In this document: piece by piece, positions 1 through 7,562 of the stretch | Position numbering within the stretch: position 1 is the first letter of the stretch | Layout: the number at the start of each line of letters is the position of its first letter | Notes under the pieces: model-generated | Told to the model about the DNA's origin: nothing | Databases searched by the model: none | What the model saw: the letters and a program-made list of their open reading frames with translations, nothing else | Position numbers and translations under genes: made by a program | Assembly (NCBI RefSeq): GCF_030362835.1 | Contig: NZ_JAUCGQ010000001.1 | Coordinates: 2,733,360 to 2,797,359 of the forward strand | Direction of reading: 5' to 3' | DNA: 64,000 nucleotides | DNA from: Cellulomonas alba | GTDB lineage: Bacteria > Actinomycetota > Actinomycetes > Actinomycetales > Cellulomonadaceae

Positions 1-576
1 GCTGACGCACCCCTCACCGGTCGCCGCGTTCTCGCGGTCGTGACGAACTACGGCGTCGAGCAGGACGAGCTCGTCGTCCCGGTCGAGCACCTGCGCGACG
101 AGGGCGTCGACGTGACGATCGCGGCCGTCGAGGCCGCGCCCGTCCAGACGCTCGTCGGCGACAAGGATCCGGGCCGCACGGTCCGGCCCGACCGGACCCT
201 CGCCGAGGTCGCAGCCGCCGAGTTCGACGCGCTGCTCGTCCCCGGCGGCACGATCAACGCCGACACGCTGCGGCGCGACGAGAACGCCGTCGCGATCGCG
301 CGCGCCTTCGCCGCGGCGGGCCGGCCGGTGGCCGCGATCTGCCACGGGCCGTGGCTGCTCGTCGAGGCGGGCGTGCTGGGCGGCGTGACGCTCACGTCGT
401 ACCCGTCGCTCCAGACCGACATCCGCAACGCCGGCGCCGCCGAGTGGCGCGACGCCGAGGTCGTGACGGACGACGCCGGCGGGTTCCCGCTGGTCACGTC
501 GCGCAACCCCGGCGACCTGCCGGCCTTCACCGCGGCGCTCGACCGGGTGCTCAGCGCACAGGTCGTCCGCAGCTGA
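1..576 (+). CDS. DJ-1/PfpI family type 1 glutamine amidotransferase-like protein (5' end outside window)
   Basis: The frame is open from the first base, so the gene begins upstream; reading starts ADAPLTGRRVLAVV, the first beta strand of the fold. The nucleophile elbow AICHGPW, with its cysteine followed by His-Gly-Pro, and the LLVPGG loop identify the DJ-1/PfpI superfamily (class I amidotransferase-like fold). Members include general stress proteins, deglycases and proteases; which activity applies here cannot be told from sequence. A GTG at position 40 lies inside the conserved first strand and is unlikely to be the true start. The length left, about 190 residues, matches a full single-domain member minus a few N-terminal residues. 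Confidence 0.85.
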   Translation, partial: ADAPLTGRRVLAVVTNYGVEQDELVVPVEHLRDEGVDVTIAAVEAAPVQTLVGDKDPGRTVRPDRTLAEVAAAEFDALLVPGGTINADTLRRDENAVAIARAFAAAGRPVAAICHGPWLLVEAGVLGGVTLTSYPSLQTDIRNAGAAEWRDAEVVTDDAGGFPLVTSRNPGDLPAFTAALDRVLSAQVVRS

Positions 577-674
577 GCGAACCGCTCCCGGGGCAGCCGC
601 GCAGCCACTACCATCCGGGTGCCCGGTCACCCGCCGGTGCGCAGTCGGCACCACACGGTGACAGGGAGCGAACG

Positions 675-1256
675 ATGAGCGACGCCTACGGCCAGCAGAA
701 CCAGCCCGCGACGACCCCGGGCTGGCCGCCCGCGGCCGGCCCGGGGGCCCCCTCGGCGCCGGAGTACCCGGCGACCCCCGGCTACCCGGCCAACCCGGGC
801 CAGCCCGGGCCGGGCGAGGGCTTCTCCGCGGCACCGGCGCCGTACGCGGGCTACCCGCAGACCGGGGCGCCGGTCGGGTACGCGCAGCCGGGCGAGGTCG
901 CCGCCTACCCGCAGCCGGGCCAGTACCCCGCGTACCCGCAGCCGGGCCAATACCCCGCGTACCCGCAGCCCGGCGCCTACGCTCCCGGAGCGCAGCCGTT
1001 CCTGGGCGAGAAGCCGAAGAACGGGCTTGCGACGGGGGCGCTCGTCGCCGGCATCGCGGTCGTCGTCATCCTCGCGTGGTTCGGCTTCGCGATCGCCTCG
1101 GCGCTCGCCATCTTCCTCAGCGTCCGCGCGATCAAGCGCGCCAACGAGATCAAGCGCAGCGGCTACCCGCAGGCCGTGGGCATGACGCGCGCGCTGATCG
1201 GCCTCGCGTTCTCCGCGATCGGGCTCATCTTCTACGTCCTGTCGTTCACGGCCTGA
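675..1256 (+). CDS. DUF4190-type membrane protein with Pro/Tyr/Gly-rich N-terminus
   Basis: 193 residues. Residues 1 to about 118 are a disordered Pro-Gly-Tyr-Gln-rich segment containing near-perfect tandem YPAYPQPGQ repeats. Two hydrophobic helices follow, around LATGALVAGIAVVVILAWFG and ALIGLAFSAIGLIFYVLSF, joined by a basic segment (RAIKRANEIKRSG). This is the usual architecture of actinobacterial DUF4190 proteins: a tail of the SepF or septum-linked proline-rich kind plus two C-terminal membrane helices. ATG 675 is preceded by GGGAGCG. Function unknown; probably an inner-membrane protein with the proline-rich part in the cytoplasm. Confidence 0.8.
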   Translation: MSDAYGQQNQPATTPGWPPAAGPGAPSAPEYPATPGYPANPGQPGPGEGFSAAPAPYAGYPQTGAPVGYAQPGEVAAYPQPGQYPAYPQPGQYPAYPQPGAYAPGAQPFLGEKPKNGLATGALVAGIAVVVILAWFGFAIASALAIFLSVRAIKRANEIKRSGYPQAVGMTRALIGLAFSAIGLIFYVLSFTA

Positions 1257-1368
1257 GGGCCGGACGGGGGAACCCGGGACCAAGGTCGTTGCCGGGCGTC
1301 GTCGGCGGCGAGCAGAGTCGCCGGTGCGGCCACGAGCCGCGACCACGGACTCAATGAGGAGACCCCCC

Positions 1369-1527
1369 ATGGACCCCGACATCGTCGTCGCCGTCTACCG
1401 CTCGCAGGAGCGACTGCTCGAGGCGCGGCTGGAGCACCGTCGCACCCGGCTCGCCCGTGCCGCGCAGGTGCGGCCCGAGCGCCGCCGGCAGGTGCACGTG
1501 CGGCGCGCGGGGGTCAGCCGCCGCTAG
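1369..1527 (+). CDS. Small basic hypothetical protein (52 aa)
   Basis: Begins MDPDIVVAVYRSQERLLEA at an ATG with a strong GAGGAGA ribosome site 5-6 bases upstream. The C-terminal half is extremely Arg-rich, and the whole is predicted helical and strongly positively charged. I do not recognise a family. The good ribosome site and the bidirectional hairpin just after the stop make it a believable small gene rather than a chance frame. Nucleic-acid or membrane-surface binding would be speculation based on charge only. Confidence 0.5.
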   Translation: MDPDIVVAVYRSQERLLEARLEHRRTRLARAAQVRPERRRQVHVRRAGVSRR

Positions 1528-1549
1528 AGGCCGAGCGGAACGTACTCGA

Positions 1550-1572
1550 GCCGACGGACGGGGTCCGTCGGC
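1550..1572. terminator. Bidirectional hairpin terminator
   Basis: GCCGACGGAC, a 3-base GGG loop and GTCCGTCGGC form a perfect 10-bp stem. It lies between the ends of two convergent small genes and would serve both. There is no T-tract, as is common in high-GC actinobacteria. Confidence 0.7.
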
Positions 1573-1581
1573 GCCGGCTCG

Positions 1582-1794
1582 TCAGCCCAGGAAACCGCCG
1601 GGACCGCCGCCCTGCATGCCCATGCGAATCCGGGTCTCGTTCTTCACGCCTTCGGAGCGCCGCTCCTGCTCGGCGACCGCCCGCGCGGCATGCGCCTGCT
1701 TCTCGCGCTGACGGCGGCTCTCCTCGTCGTCGAGGACGAGCCCACGCCGGGTCAGCGAACCGACGGCCTTGCGCAGAGCTCCACGGATCGTCAT
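1582..1794 (-). CDS. Hypothetical small charged protein (70 aa)
   Basis: Starts MTIRGALRKAVGSLTRRG. A charged helical middle (DDEESRRQREKQAHAARAVAEQERR) leads to a glycine-rich end, MGMQGGGPGGFLG. No family recognised. The stop faces a bidirectional terminator and the start faces the tRNA-Arg gene, so it fills the space neatly. The ribosome site (GTGAG) is weak, and a chance frame cannot be excluded. Confidence 0.45.
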   Translation of the reverse strand: MTIRGALRKAVGSLTRRGLVLDDEESRRQREKQAHAARAVAEQERRSEGVKNETRIRMGMQGGGPGGFLG

Positions 1795-1871
1795 GGCTCA
1801 CACTCTGGCCCGAGGCCCGGCGTCCGTCCATCGCCGCGCCGGGTGGGACGGGGTCGCGTGAGGGGTCCTGC

Positions 1872-1947
1872 TGGTGCCCGCGAAAGGACTCGAACCTTCG
1901 ACCTTCTGCTCCGGAGGCAGACGCTCTATCCACTGAGCTACGCGGGC
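1872..1947 (-). tRNA. tRNA-Arg, anticodon CCG
   Basis: Folded by hand. The acceptor stem pairs GCCCGCG with CGCGGGC, the D arm contains GCTCAGTGGATAGAGC, and the anticodon stem TCTGC/GCAGA holds loop CTCCGGA with CCG in the middle. The T arm contains GGTTCGAGTCC. The discriminator base is A, and the 3' CCA is encoded in the DNA. It reads CGG, a frequent arginine codon in this genome. It stands alone, with no neighbouring tRNA. Confidence 0.96.
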
Positions 1948-2007
1948 GCGGTCCCCGAGACTACCAGCCATGACGCGGCCGGTCGGACCGGACCTCTGCC
2001 CGGGCGC

Positions 2008-2658
2008 TCACTCGCGGAGCACGCCCGCGAGGTAGTCGGCGGTCTCCGCGACGGCGCGGTCCTCGTCACCCGCGACGATCGCCTCGACGAGCCCGTCGTG
2101 CGTGTCGTGCGCCTGCGTGTCGGTGACGAAGTTGAACCGGATGTTCTCGCCGACGGCGTCGATCAGGTTCTCGTACAGCGTCACGAGCACGGGGTTGCCG
2201 GCGGTGCGGACGATCGTGCGGTGCAGCGCCAGGTCGGTCGCCACCATGCGGTCGAGGTCGCCCGCCGCGTAGGCCTCGGCGCGCTCGTCGCGCACGTCGA
2301 TCAGCGCGGACGCGTCGGTCGCGGTGCGGCGGCGGGCCGCGAGCCGGGCGGCCTCGACCTCGAGCGCGCGGCGCACCTCGACGACGTCGCGCTGCCGCGC
2401 GTCCGCGATCTGCCGGCCCATCGTCACCGCGAGCTCGGACGTCGAGAGCACGTAGGTGCCCGAGCCCTGCCGCCGTGCCAGGAGGCCGGCGTGGACGAGG
2501 GACTGGACCGCCTCGCGGACGGTGTTCCGCCCGACGCCGAGCAGGTCGACGAGGGCGGGTTCGGGGGGGATGCGGCTGCCGACGGGCCACTCGCCCGAGG
2601 CGATGCGGCTGCGCAGCTCGTCGACCGCGTTGTCGATGAGACCGGTACGACGCGTCAT
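2008..2658 (-). CDS. GntR/FadR-family transcriptional regulator
   Basis: 216 residues. Residues 1 to about 70 form the GntR winged helix, with typical signatures SRIPPEPALVDLLGVGRNTVREAVQSLVHAGLL and the wing RRQGSGTYV. Residues from about 85 onward are a helical FCD-type ligand domain (VRRALEVEAARLAARR, DLALHRTIVRTAGNPVL, then NIRFNF and a closing helix) in which conserved Asp and His residues would bind a metal or an organic acid. It is transcribed divergently from an MFS transporter 127 bp away, so it probably controls that exporter and itself. The effector is unknown. Confidence 0.88.
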   Translation of the reverse strand: MTRRTGLIDNAVDELRSRIASGEWPVGSRIPPEPALVDLLGVGRNTVREAVQSLVHAGLLARRQGSGTYVLSTSELAVTMGRQIADARQRDVVEVRRALEVEAARLAARRRTATDASALIDVRDERAEAYAAGDLDRMVATDLALHRTIVRTAGNPVLVTLYENLIDAVGENIRFNFVTDTQAHDTHDGLVEAIVAGDEDRAVAETADYLAGVLRE

Positions 2659-2785
2659 CTAGGCTCGCGTTCCAGGCATGCGGAGCAGTCAACACCGCGG
2701 GTCGAGGCGCCGCCAGACCCCGGATCGTGTGAACGCTCCGGCGGCGCGGCCGCCGGCCGAGAGCCCCCACGAGGAGACCGAACGA

Positions 2786-4039
2786 GTGACCGACCCCGTC
2801 CTGGCGCCCTGGCGCGGGCGCCTGGTGGTGCTGGCCGGCGTCGTCCTCGTGGGCCTCAACCTGCGCATCGCGGTCGCCGCCGTCTCGCCGATCCTCGACC
2901 TCGTGCGCGAGGACGTCGCGCTGTCGTCCGCCCAGACCGGGCTGCTCGGCACGATCCCCGTCGTCTCGTTCGCGATCTTCGGCTCGCTCGCCCCGCCGAT
3001 CGGCCGCAAGGTCGGACTCGAGCCGACGATGATCGGCGCGCTCCTCCTCTCGGCCGTCGGCGAGCTCGCGCGCGCCGCGGCGCACACCGCCCCCGCGTTC
3101 CTCGCGTGGTCGGTCATCGCGCTCGCGGGCATGGGCATGGGGAACGTGCTGCTGCCGCCGCTCGTCAAGCGCTACTTCCCGGACCGGATCGGGCCCGTCA
3201 CGGCGTCGTACTCGGTGGCGCTCTCGATCAGCACCGCGGTGCCCCCGCTGCTCGCGCACCCGCTCGCCGAGGCCCACGGGTGGCGCGTCGCGATCGGTGT
3301 GTGGGCGTTCGTCGGCGTCGCGGCCGCCGTGCCGTGGGTCGTGGTCGTCGCGCGGTCGATGACAGCCCGCGCGCACCTGCGCGAGCTGCTGCGCCGGGCG
3401 CCCCGCGCCGGGCAGTCGGAGCTGACGACCGCGCCCGCGCCGGGAGTCGCCCGGCTCGTGTGGCGGTCGCCGACCGCGTGGGCGCTCGCCATCACGTTCG
3501 CGATGAACTCGCTCGGCACGTACGTGCTGTTCGCGTGGCTGCCGCAGGTGCTGAGCGACGCGGGGCTGGGCGACGAGGTGGGCGGACGGTGGCTGGCGCT
3601 GTTCGCGATCCTCGGTCTGCCGGCGTCGCTGCTCGCGCCCGTCGCGACCGCCCGGATGCGGAACCCGTTCCCGCTCGTGGTCGGCTTCGTGACCCTGTGG
3701 GCCGCGGGCTACGTCGGCCTGCTCGTGGCGCCCGCGCACGGCACGGCGCTGTGGTGCGTGCTGCTCGGCATCGGCAACGGCACGTTCCCCGTGCTGCTCG
3801 CGCTGATCGGCCTCCGGTCGGCGACGCCGGCGGTCGCCGTGGCGCTCTCGGGGATGGTCCAGGGCGTCGGGTACGCGATCGCCGGGCTCGGGCCGGTCGG
3901 CATCGGCCTGCTGTACGACGCGACGGGCAGCTGGGACGTGCCGATCGTCGTGCTGCTCGTGCTGCTCGGCGTGCTGGTGGGCGCGGGTTGGCGCGCCTGC
4001 CGGCCGGGTCTGGTGGGCGAGCCCGTCGCCTACCCTTGA
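2786..4039 (+). CDS. CynX/NimT-type MFS transporter
   Basis: 417 residues with about 12 hydrophobic helices. The first helix carries GLNLRIAVAAVSPIL, the hallmark of the CynX/NimT (cyanate, 2-nitroimidazole) branch of the major facilitator superfamily; a basic loop with GRKVGLEPT follows helix 2. I chose GTG 2786 because a GAGGAGA ribosome site lies 8-9 bases before it; frames opening further upstream add a charged, non-conserved leader. It is divergent from a FadR-type regulator and ends 3 bp before argS. Substrate unknown; export of a small toxic or anionic compound is the usual guess for the family. Confidence 0.85.
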   Translation: MTDPVLAPWRGRLVVLAGVVLVGLNLRIAVAAVSPILDLVREDVALSSAQTGLLGTIPVVSFAIFGSLAPPIGRKVGLEPTMIGALLLSAVGELARAAAHTAPAFLAWSVIALAGMGMGNVLLPPLVKRYFPDRIGPVTASYSVALSISTAVPPLLAHPLAEAHGWRVAIGVWAFVGVAAAVPWVVVVARSMTARAHLRELLRRAPRAGQSELTTAPAPGVARLVWRSPTAWALAITFAMNSLGTYVLFAWLPQVLSDAGLGDEVGGRWLALFAILGLPASLLAPVATARMRNPFPLVVGFVTLWAAGYVGLLVAPAHGTALWCVLLGIGNGTFPVLLALIGLRSATPAVAVALSGMVQGVGYAIAGLGPVGIGLLYDATGSWDVPIVVLLVLLGVLVGAGWRACRPGLVGEPVAYP

Positions 4040-4042
4040 CGT

Positions 4043-5725
4043 GTGACCCCCGATCAGCTCGCCGCGGCGCTGCGCGCCGCCCTCGTGCAGGCCGTCGACG
4101 ACGGCACGTTCGCTCTCGACCCCGCGCAGATCCCGGCGACCGTGCACCTCGAGCGACCCCGCCAGCGCGAGCACGGCGACTGGGCCACGAACGTCGCGAT
4201 GCAGCTCGCGAAGAAGGCCGGCACGAACCCGCGAGCCTTGGCCGAGGAGCTCGCGAAGCGCGTGACGGCGGTCCCGGGCGTCGCGGCCGTCGACGTCGCA
4301 GGTCCGGGGTTCCTCAACATCCGCCTCGACGCGGCCGCGGCGGGCGAGCTCGCGCGGTCGGTCGTCGAGCAGGGCGCGGCCTACGGCCGCGGTGACGGAC
4401 TCGCGGGCGTGCGGATCAACCTCGAGTTCGTCTCGGCGAACCCGACCGGCCCGCTCCACATCGGCGGCGTGCGCTGGGCGGCCGTCGGCGACAGCCTCGC
4501 GCGCGTGCTCCAGGCGTCGGGCGCCGACGTCACGCGCGAGTACTACTTCAACGACCACGGCGCGCAGATCGACCGCTTCGCGCGCTCGTTGCTCGCCCGC
4601 GCGCGTGGCCTCGCGGCGCCCGAGGACGGGTACGGCGGTCAGTACATCTCCGACATCGCCGACCAGGTGATCGCGGACGCTGCCGCAGCGGGCGAGCCCG
4701 ACCCGCGGACCCTGCCCGACGCCGAGGCGACCGAGGCGTTCCGCGCGCGCGGCGTCGAGCTGATGTTCGGCGAGATCAAGACGTCGCTGCACGACTTCGG
4801 CGTCGACTTCGACGTCTACTTCCACGAGGACTCGCTGCACGAGTCGGGCGCCGTGGACCACGCCGTCGCGCGGCTGCGCGAGCTCGGCCACGTCTTCGAC
4901 GCCGACGGCGCGACGTGGTTGCGCACCACCGACTTCGGCGACGACAAGGACCGCGTCGTCATCAAGTCCGACGGCGAGGCGGCGTACATCGCGGGCGACA
5001 TCGCGTACTACCTCGACAAGCGCGAGCGCGGCTTCGACCGTGTCGTGATCATGCTGGGCGCGGACCACCACGGGTACATCGGCCGCATGATGGCCGTCTG
5101 CGCCGCGTTCGGGGACACGCCGCACGTCAACCTCGAGATCCTCATCGGCCAGCTCGTGAACCTCGTGAAGGACGGGCAGCCCGTCCGCATGAGCAAGCGC
5201 GCGGGCACGGTCCTGACGATCGACGACCTCGTCGGCACGGTCGGCGTCGACGCCGCGCGGTACGCGCTCGCGCGCTCGTCGGCGGACTCGTCGATCGACC
5301 TCGACCTCGACCTGCTGGCGTCGGCGAAGAACGAGAACCCCGTGTACTACGTCCAGTACGCGCACGCCCGCACCGCCGCCGTGGGTCGGAACGCGGCCGA
5401 CGCCGGCGTCCGGCGCGAGGACGGCTTCGACGCGAGCCTCCTGGACGACGAGAGCGAGGCGACCCTGCTCGGGCTGCTCGCCGACTTCCCGCGGATCGTG
5501 GCCCAGGCCGCCGAGCTGCGCGAGCCGCACCGGGTCGCGCGGTACCTCGAGGACGTCGCCGGCGCGTACCACAAGTGGTACGACAAGAAGCGCCGCGTCG
5601 TGCCGTTCGGCGACGAGGAGGTCACCGACGCGCACCGCACGCGGCTGTGGCTGAACGACGCGACCCGCCAGGTGTTCGCGAACGGGCTGGGGCTGCTCGG
5701 GGTCAGCGCCCCGGAGCGCATGTGA
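4043..5725 (+). CDS. argS: Arginyl-tRNA synthetase
   Basis: 560 residues, normal family length; charges tRNA-Arg in the cytoplasm. The N-terminal add-1 domain spans about residues 1-95. The class I catalytic core has the HIGH-like motif LHIGG at residue 139 within [15 protein letters not shown], and the KMSK-like motif RMSK at residues 382-385. The C-terminal helical anticodon-binding domain includes the Arg-RS signature [12 protein letters not shown]. It starts at GTG just after the transporter stop and its TGA overlaps the GTG of lysA, a gene order common in actinobacteria. Confidence 0.97.
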   Translation: MTPDQLAAALRAALVQAVDDGTFALDPAQIPATVHLERPRQREHGDWATNVAMQLAKKAGTNPRALAEELAKRVTAVPGVAAVDVAGPGFLNIRLDAAAAGELARSVVEQGAAYGRGDGLAGVRINLEFVSANPTGPLHIGGVRWAAVGDSLARVLQASGADVTREYYFNDHGAQIDRFARSLLARARGLAAPEDGYGGQYISDIADQVIADAAAAGEPDPRTLPDAEATEAFRARGVELMFGEIKTSLHDFGVDFDVYFHEDSLHESGAVDHAVARLRELGHVFDADGATWLRTTDFGDDKDRVVIKSDGEAAYIAGDIAYYLDKRERGFDRVVIMLGADHHGYIGRMMAVCAAFGDTPHVNLEILIGQLVNLVKDGQPVRMSKRAGTVLTIDDLVGTVGVDAARYALARSSADSSIDLDLDLLASAKNENPVYYVQYAHARTAAVGRNAADAGVRREDGFDASLLDDESEATLLGLLADFPRIVAQAAELREPHRVARYLEDVAGAYHKWYDKKRRVVPFGDEEVTDAHRTRLWLNDATRQVFANGLGLLGVSAPERM

Positions 5726-5883
5726 GCGCGCCGGAGGGCGCGGAGCGGCCGCAGGTTCGCGAGCAGACGGGCACAGCGAGCGCGCCGGAGGGCGCGGAGC
5801 GGCCGCAGGTTCGCGAGCAGACGGGCACGGTGAGCGCGCCGGAGGGCGCGGAGCGGCCGCAGGTTCGCGAGCAGACGGGCACC
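5722..5883 (+). repeat. Three tandem 54-bp units inside the lysA start
   Basis: The units lie at 5722-5775, 5776-5829 and 5830-5883 and are identical except at their junction bases. Each contains GCGCC-GGAG-GGCGC, a possible small hairpin, and the palindrome GCGGCCGC. The length is a multiple of three, so the lysA frame is kept. No further copy was noticed in this window. Confidence 0.95.
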
Positions 5884-7257
5884 CTGGCGGGGGCCGGGAC
5901 CTGCGGCGAGCCGTGGTCGCGCGGGGTCGCGCGTGACGAGGCCGGCGCGCTGACCGTCGCGGGTGTCCCGGTCGCGGAGCTCGCCGAGCGGTTCGGCACA
6001 CCCGCGTACGTGCTCGACGAGGACGACCTGCGCGAGCGCGCGCGCGCGTACCGACGCGCGTTCGAGGCGGCGTTCGCCGAGTTCGGCGCCGGTGTCGACG
6101 TGTACTACGCGGGCAAGGCGTTCCTCTCGGTCGCGGTCGCCCGCTGGGTCCACGAGGAGGGCCTCCGCGTCGACACCGCCTCGGGCGGCGAGCTCGCGGT
6201 GGCCCTGCGGGCGGGCGTCCCCGGCGCGGACATCGGGCTGCACGGCAACAACAAGTCGGACGACGAGCTGCGCCAGGCGCTCGCCGCGGGCGTGGGCCGG
6301 ATCATCGTCGACTCGCTCGTCGAGGTGGACCGCGTCGCGGACCTCGCGGCGGCGGCGGGCGTCGTCGCGCCGGTGATGGTCCGCGTCACGACCGGCGTGC
6401 ACGCCGGCGGCCACGAGTTCATCTCGACCGCGCACGAGGACCAGAAGTTCGGTCTCTCGATCGCCGCGGGCGGGGACGAGCAGGGCAGCGACAGCCCCGC
6501 GATGCGCGGCCTGCTCGCCGTCCTCGCGCGCCCCGAGCTGCGCCTGCTCGGCATCCACTCGCACATCGGCTCGCAGATCCTCGACCCCAGCGGGTTCGAG
6601 GTCGCGGCCGCCGCGGTGCTCCGCCTGCGCGCCGACCTCGCCGAGCGGTCGGGCGTGCTGGTGGCCGAGGTCGACCTCGGCGGCGGCTACGGCATCGCCT
6701 ACCTGCCGGGCGAGGTCGCGCTCGACGCCGACCGGATCGCCAAGGACGTCGCGTCGTCGGTCGCCGCGAGCGCCGCGGAGCTCGGCACGCCGCTGCCGCG
6801 GTTCTCGATCGAGCCGGGCCGCGCGATCGTCGGCCCCGCGGGCCTGACGCTGTACACGGTCGGCACGGTCAAGCCCGTGCGCCTCGACGACGACCGCACG
6901 CGCCTGTACGTCTCGGTCGACGGCGGCATGAGCGACAACATCCGGCCCGCGCTGTACGGCGCGCGCTACCACGCGGAGCTCGCGAGCCGGACCTCGGACG
7001 CCGAGCCGGTGCTCGCGCGCGTCGTCGGCAAGCACTGCGAGAGCGGCGACATCGTGGTCCACGAGGTCGACCTCCCAGCCGACGTGCGCGCCGGCGACCT
7101 GCTCGCGGTGCCGGCGACGGGCGCGTACGGCCGGTCGATGGCGTCGAACTACAACCTGCTGACGCGTCCGCCGGTTGTGGCGGTGCGCGGCGGCCAGGCC
7201 CGGACGCTCGTCCGGCGCGAGACCGTCGACGACCTGCTGGCACTCGACCAGGGGTGA
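5722..7257 (+). CDS. lysA: Diaminopimelate decarboxylase with a repeat-bearing N-terminus
   Basis: 511 residues. A PLP fold-III enzyme that makes L-lysine from meso-diaminopimelate. The PLP lysine is K132 in YYAGKAF; the glycine-rich phosphate loop, [19 protein letters not shown] and the substrate cysteine in CESGDI are all present. The conserved protein begins near residue 66 ([26 protein letters not shown]). The first 54 residues are three copies of an 18-residue unit, (V/A)[17 protein letters not shown]. The GTG at 5722 overlaps the argS stop; in-frame GTG 5830, at the third repeat, is an alternative start. The enzyme should work whichever is used. A strong terminator follows. Confidence 0.95.
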   Translation: MSAPEGAERPQVREQTGTASAPEGAERPQVREQTGTVSAPEGAERPQVREQTGTLAGAGTCGEPWSRGVARDEAGALTVAGVPVAELAERFGTPAYVLDEDDLRERARAYRRAFEAAFAEFGAGVDVYYAGKAFLSVAVARWVHEEGLRVDTASGGELAVALRAGVPGADIGLHGNNKSDDELRQALAAGVGRIIVDSLVEVDRVADLAAAAGVVAPVMVRVTTGVHAGGHEFISTAHEDQKFGLSIAAGGDEQGSDSPAMRGLLAVLARPELRLLGIHSHIGSQILDPSGFEVAAAAVLRLRADLAERSGVLVAEVDLGGGYGIAYLPGEVALDADRIAKDVASSVAASAAELGTPLPRFSIEPGRAIVGPAGLTLYTVGTVKPVRLDDDRTRLYVSVDGGMSDNIRPALYGARYHAELASRTSDAEPVLARVVGKHCESGDIVVHEVDLPADVRAGDLLAVPATGAYGRSMASNYNLLTRPPVVAVRGGQARTLVRRETVDDLLALDQG

Positions 7258-7318
7258 GGCGACCGGCCGGGCGGCGGTGAGCCGCGTCCGGCCGTGCTCG
7301 ACGAGGCTGGGCCGGAGG

Positions 7319-7350
7319 CGGCGCGGTCGGGGTTTCTCCCGGCCGCGCCG
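7319..7350 (+). terminator. lysA terminator
   Basis: A perfect 13-bp stem (CGGCGCGGTCGGG with CCCGGCCGCGCCG, one G-T pair) closes the loop GTTTCT, 60 bp after the lysA stop. A short CTCCCGTTTCC tract follows. Confidence 0.85.
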
Positions 7351-7562
7351 TCTCCCGTTTCCGCTCGCCGGGACACGGGCCGCGACCATTCGCGGAATAG
7401 TTCAGCGCGCGATCATTCCCACGAGATGGCCAAGGTTTCCTCGTGAATTGCTCACGCATTCCCAAAGGTCCCGGAAAGTTCACCAAGAGTCAGTCCAGAA
7501 TTGTCTCGGCATTCCGCACGGCGGCCCCGGCCGCCCGATTCCGAAGGGCTGAAACGGAACCG
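7351..7562 (+). promoter_or_regulatory. Lower-GC upstream region of the Ig-like protein gene
   Basis: Visibly poorer in GC than its surroundings, with many AAT, TTC and AAG words (for example GGAATAGTTCAG and TTGCTCACGCATTCCC). It presumably holds the promoter of the next gene, but I cannot choose -35/-10 boxes with confidence. No coding potential was seen apart from a weak in-frame extension of the next gene. Confidence 0.4.

Noticed and set aside
1872..1947. Integration site with an element inserted at the tRNA-Arg gene
   Set aside because: tRNA genes are common attachment sites, but no integrase or repeated tRNA 3' end is seen nearby.
5722..5883. Assembly duplication artefact in lysA
   Set aside because: Cannot be excluded from sequence, but the units differ at their junction bases (ACA/ACG/ACC and GTG/GCG), which argues for real repeats.
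2066..6001. A 1,311-residue open frame on the minus strand opposite argS and the MFS gene
   Set aside because: Arg/Ala/Asp-rich composition typical of an antisense frame in GC-rich DNA; no domain, and both strands cannot code here since argS is certain.
7258..7562. Lysine riboswitch after lysA
   Set aside because: No lysine-riboswitch core was recognised, and the position is downstream, not upstream, of lysA.
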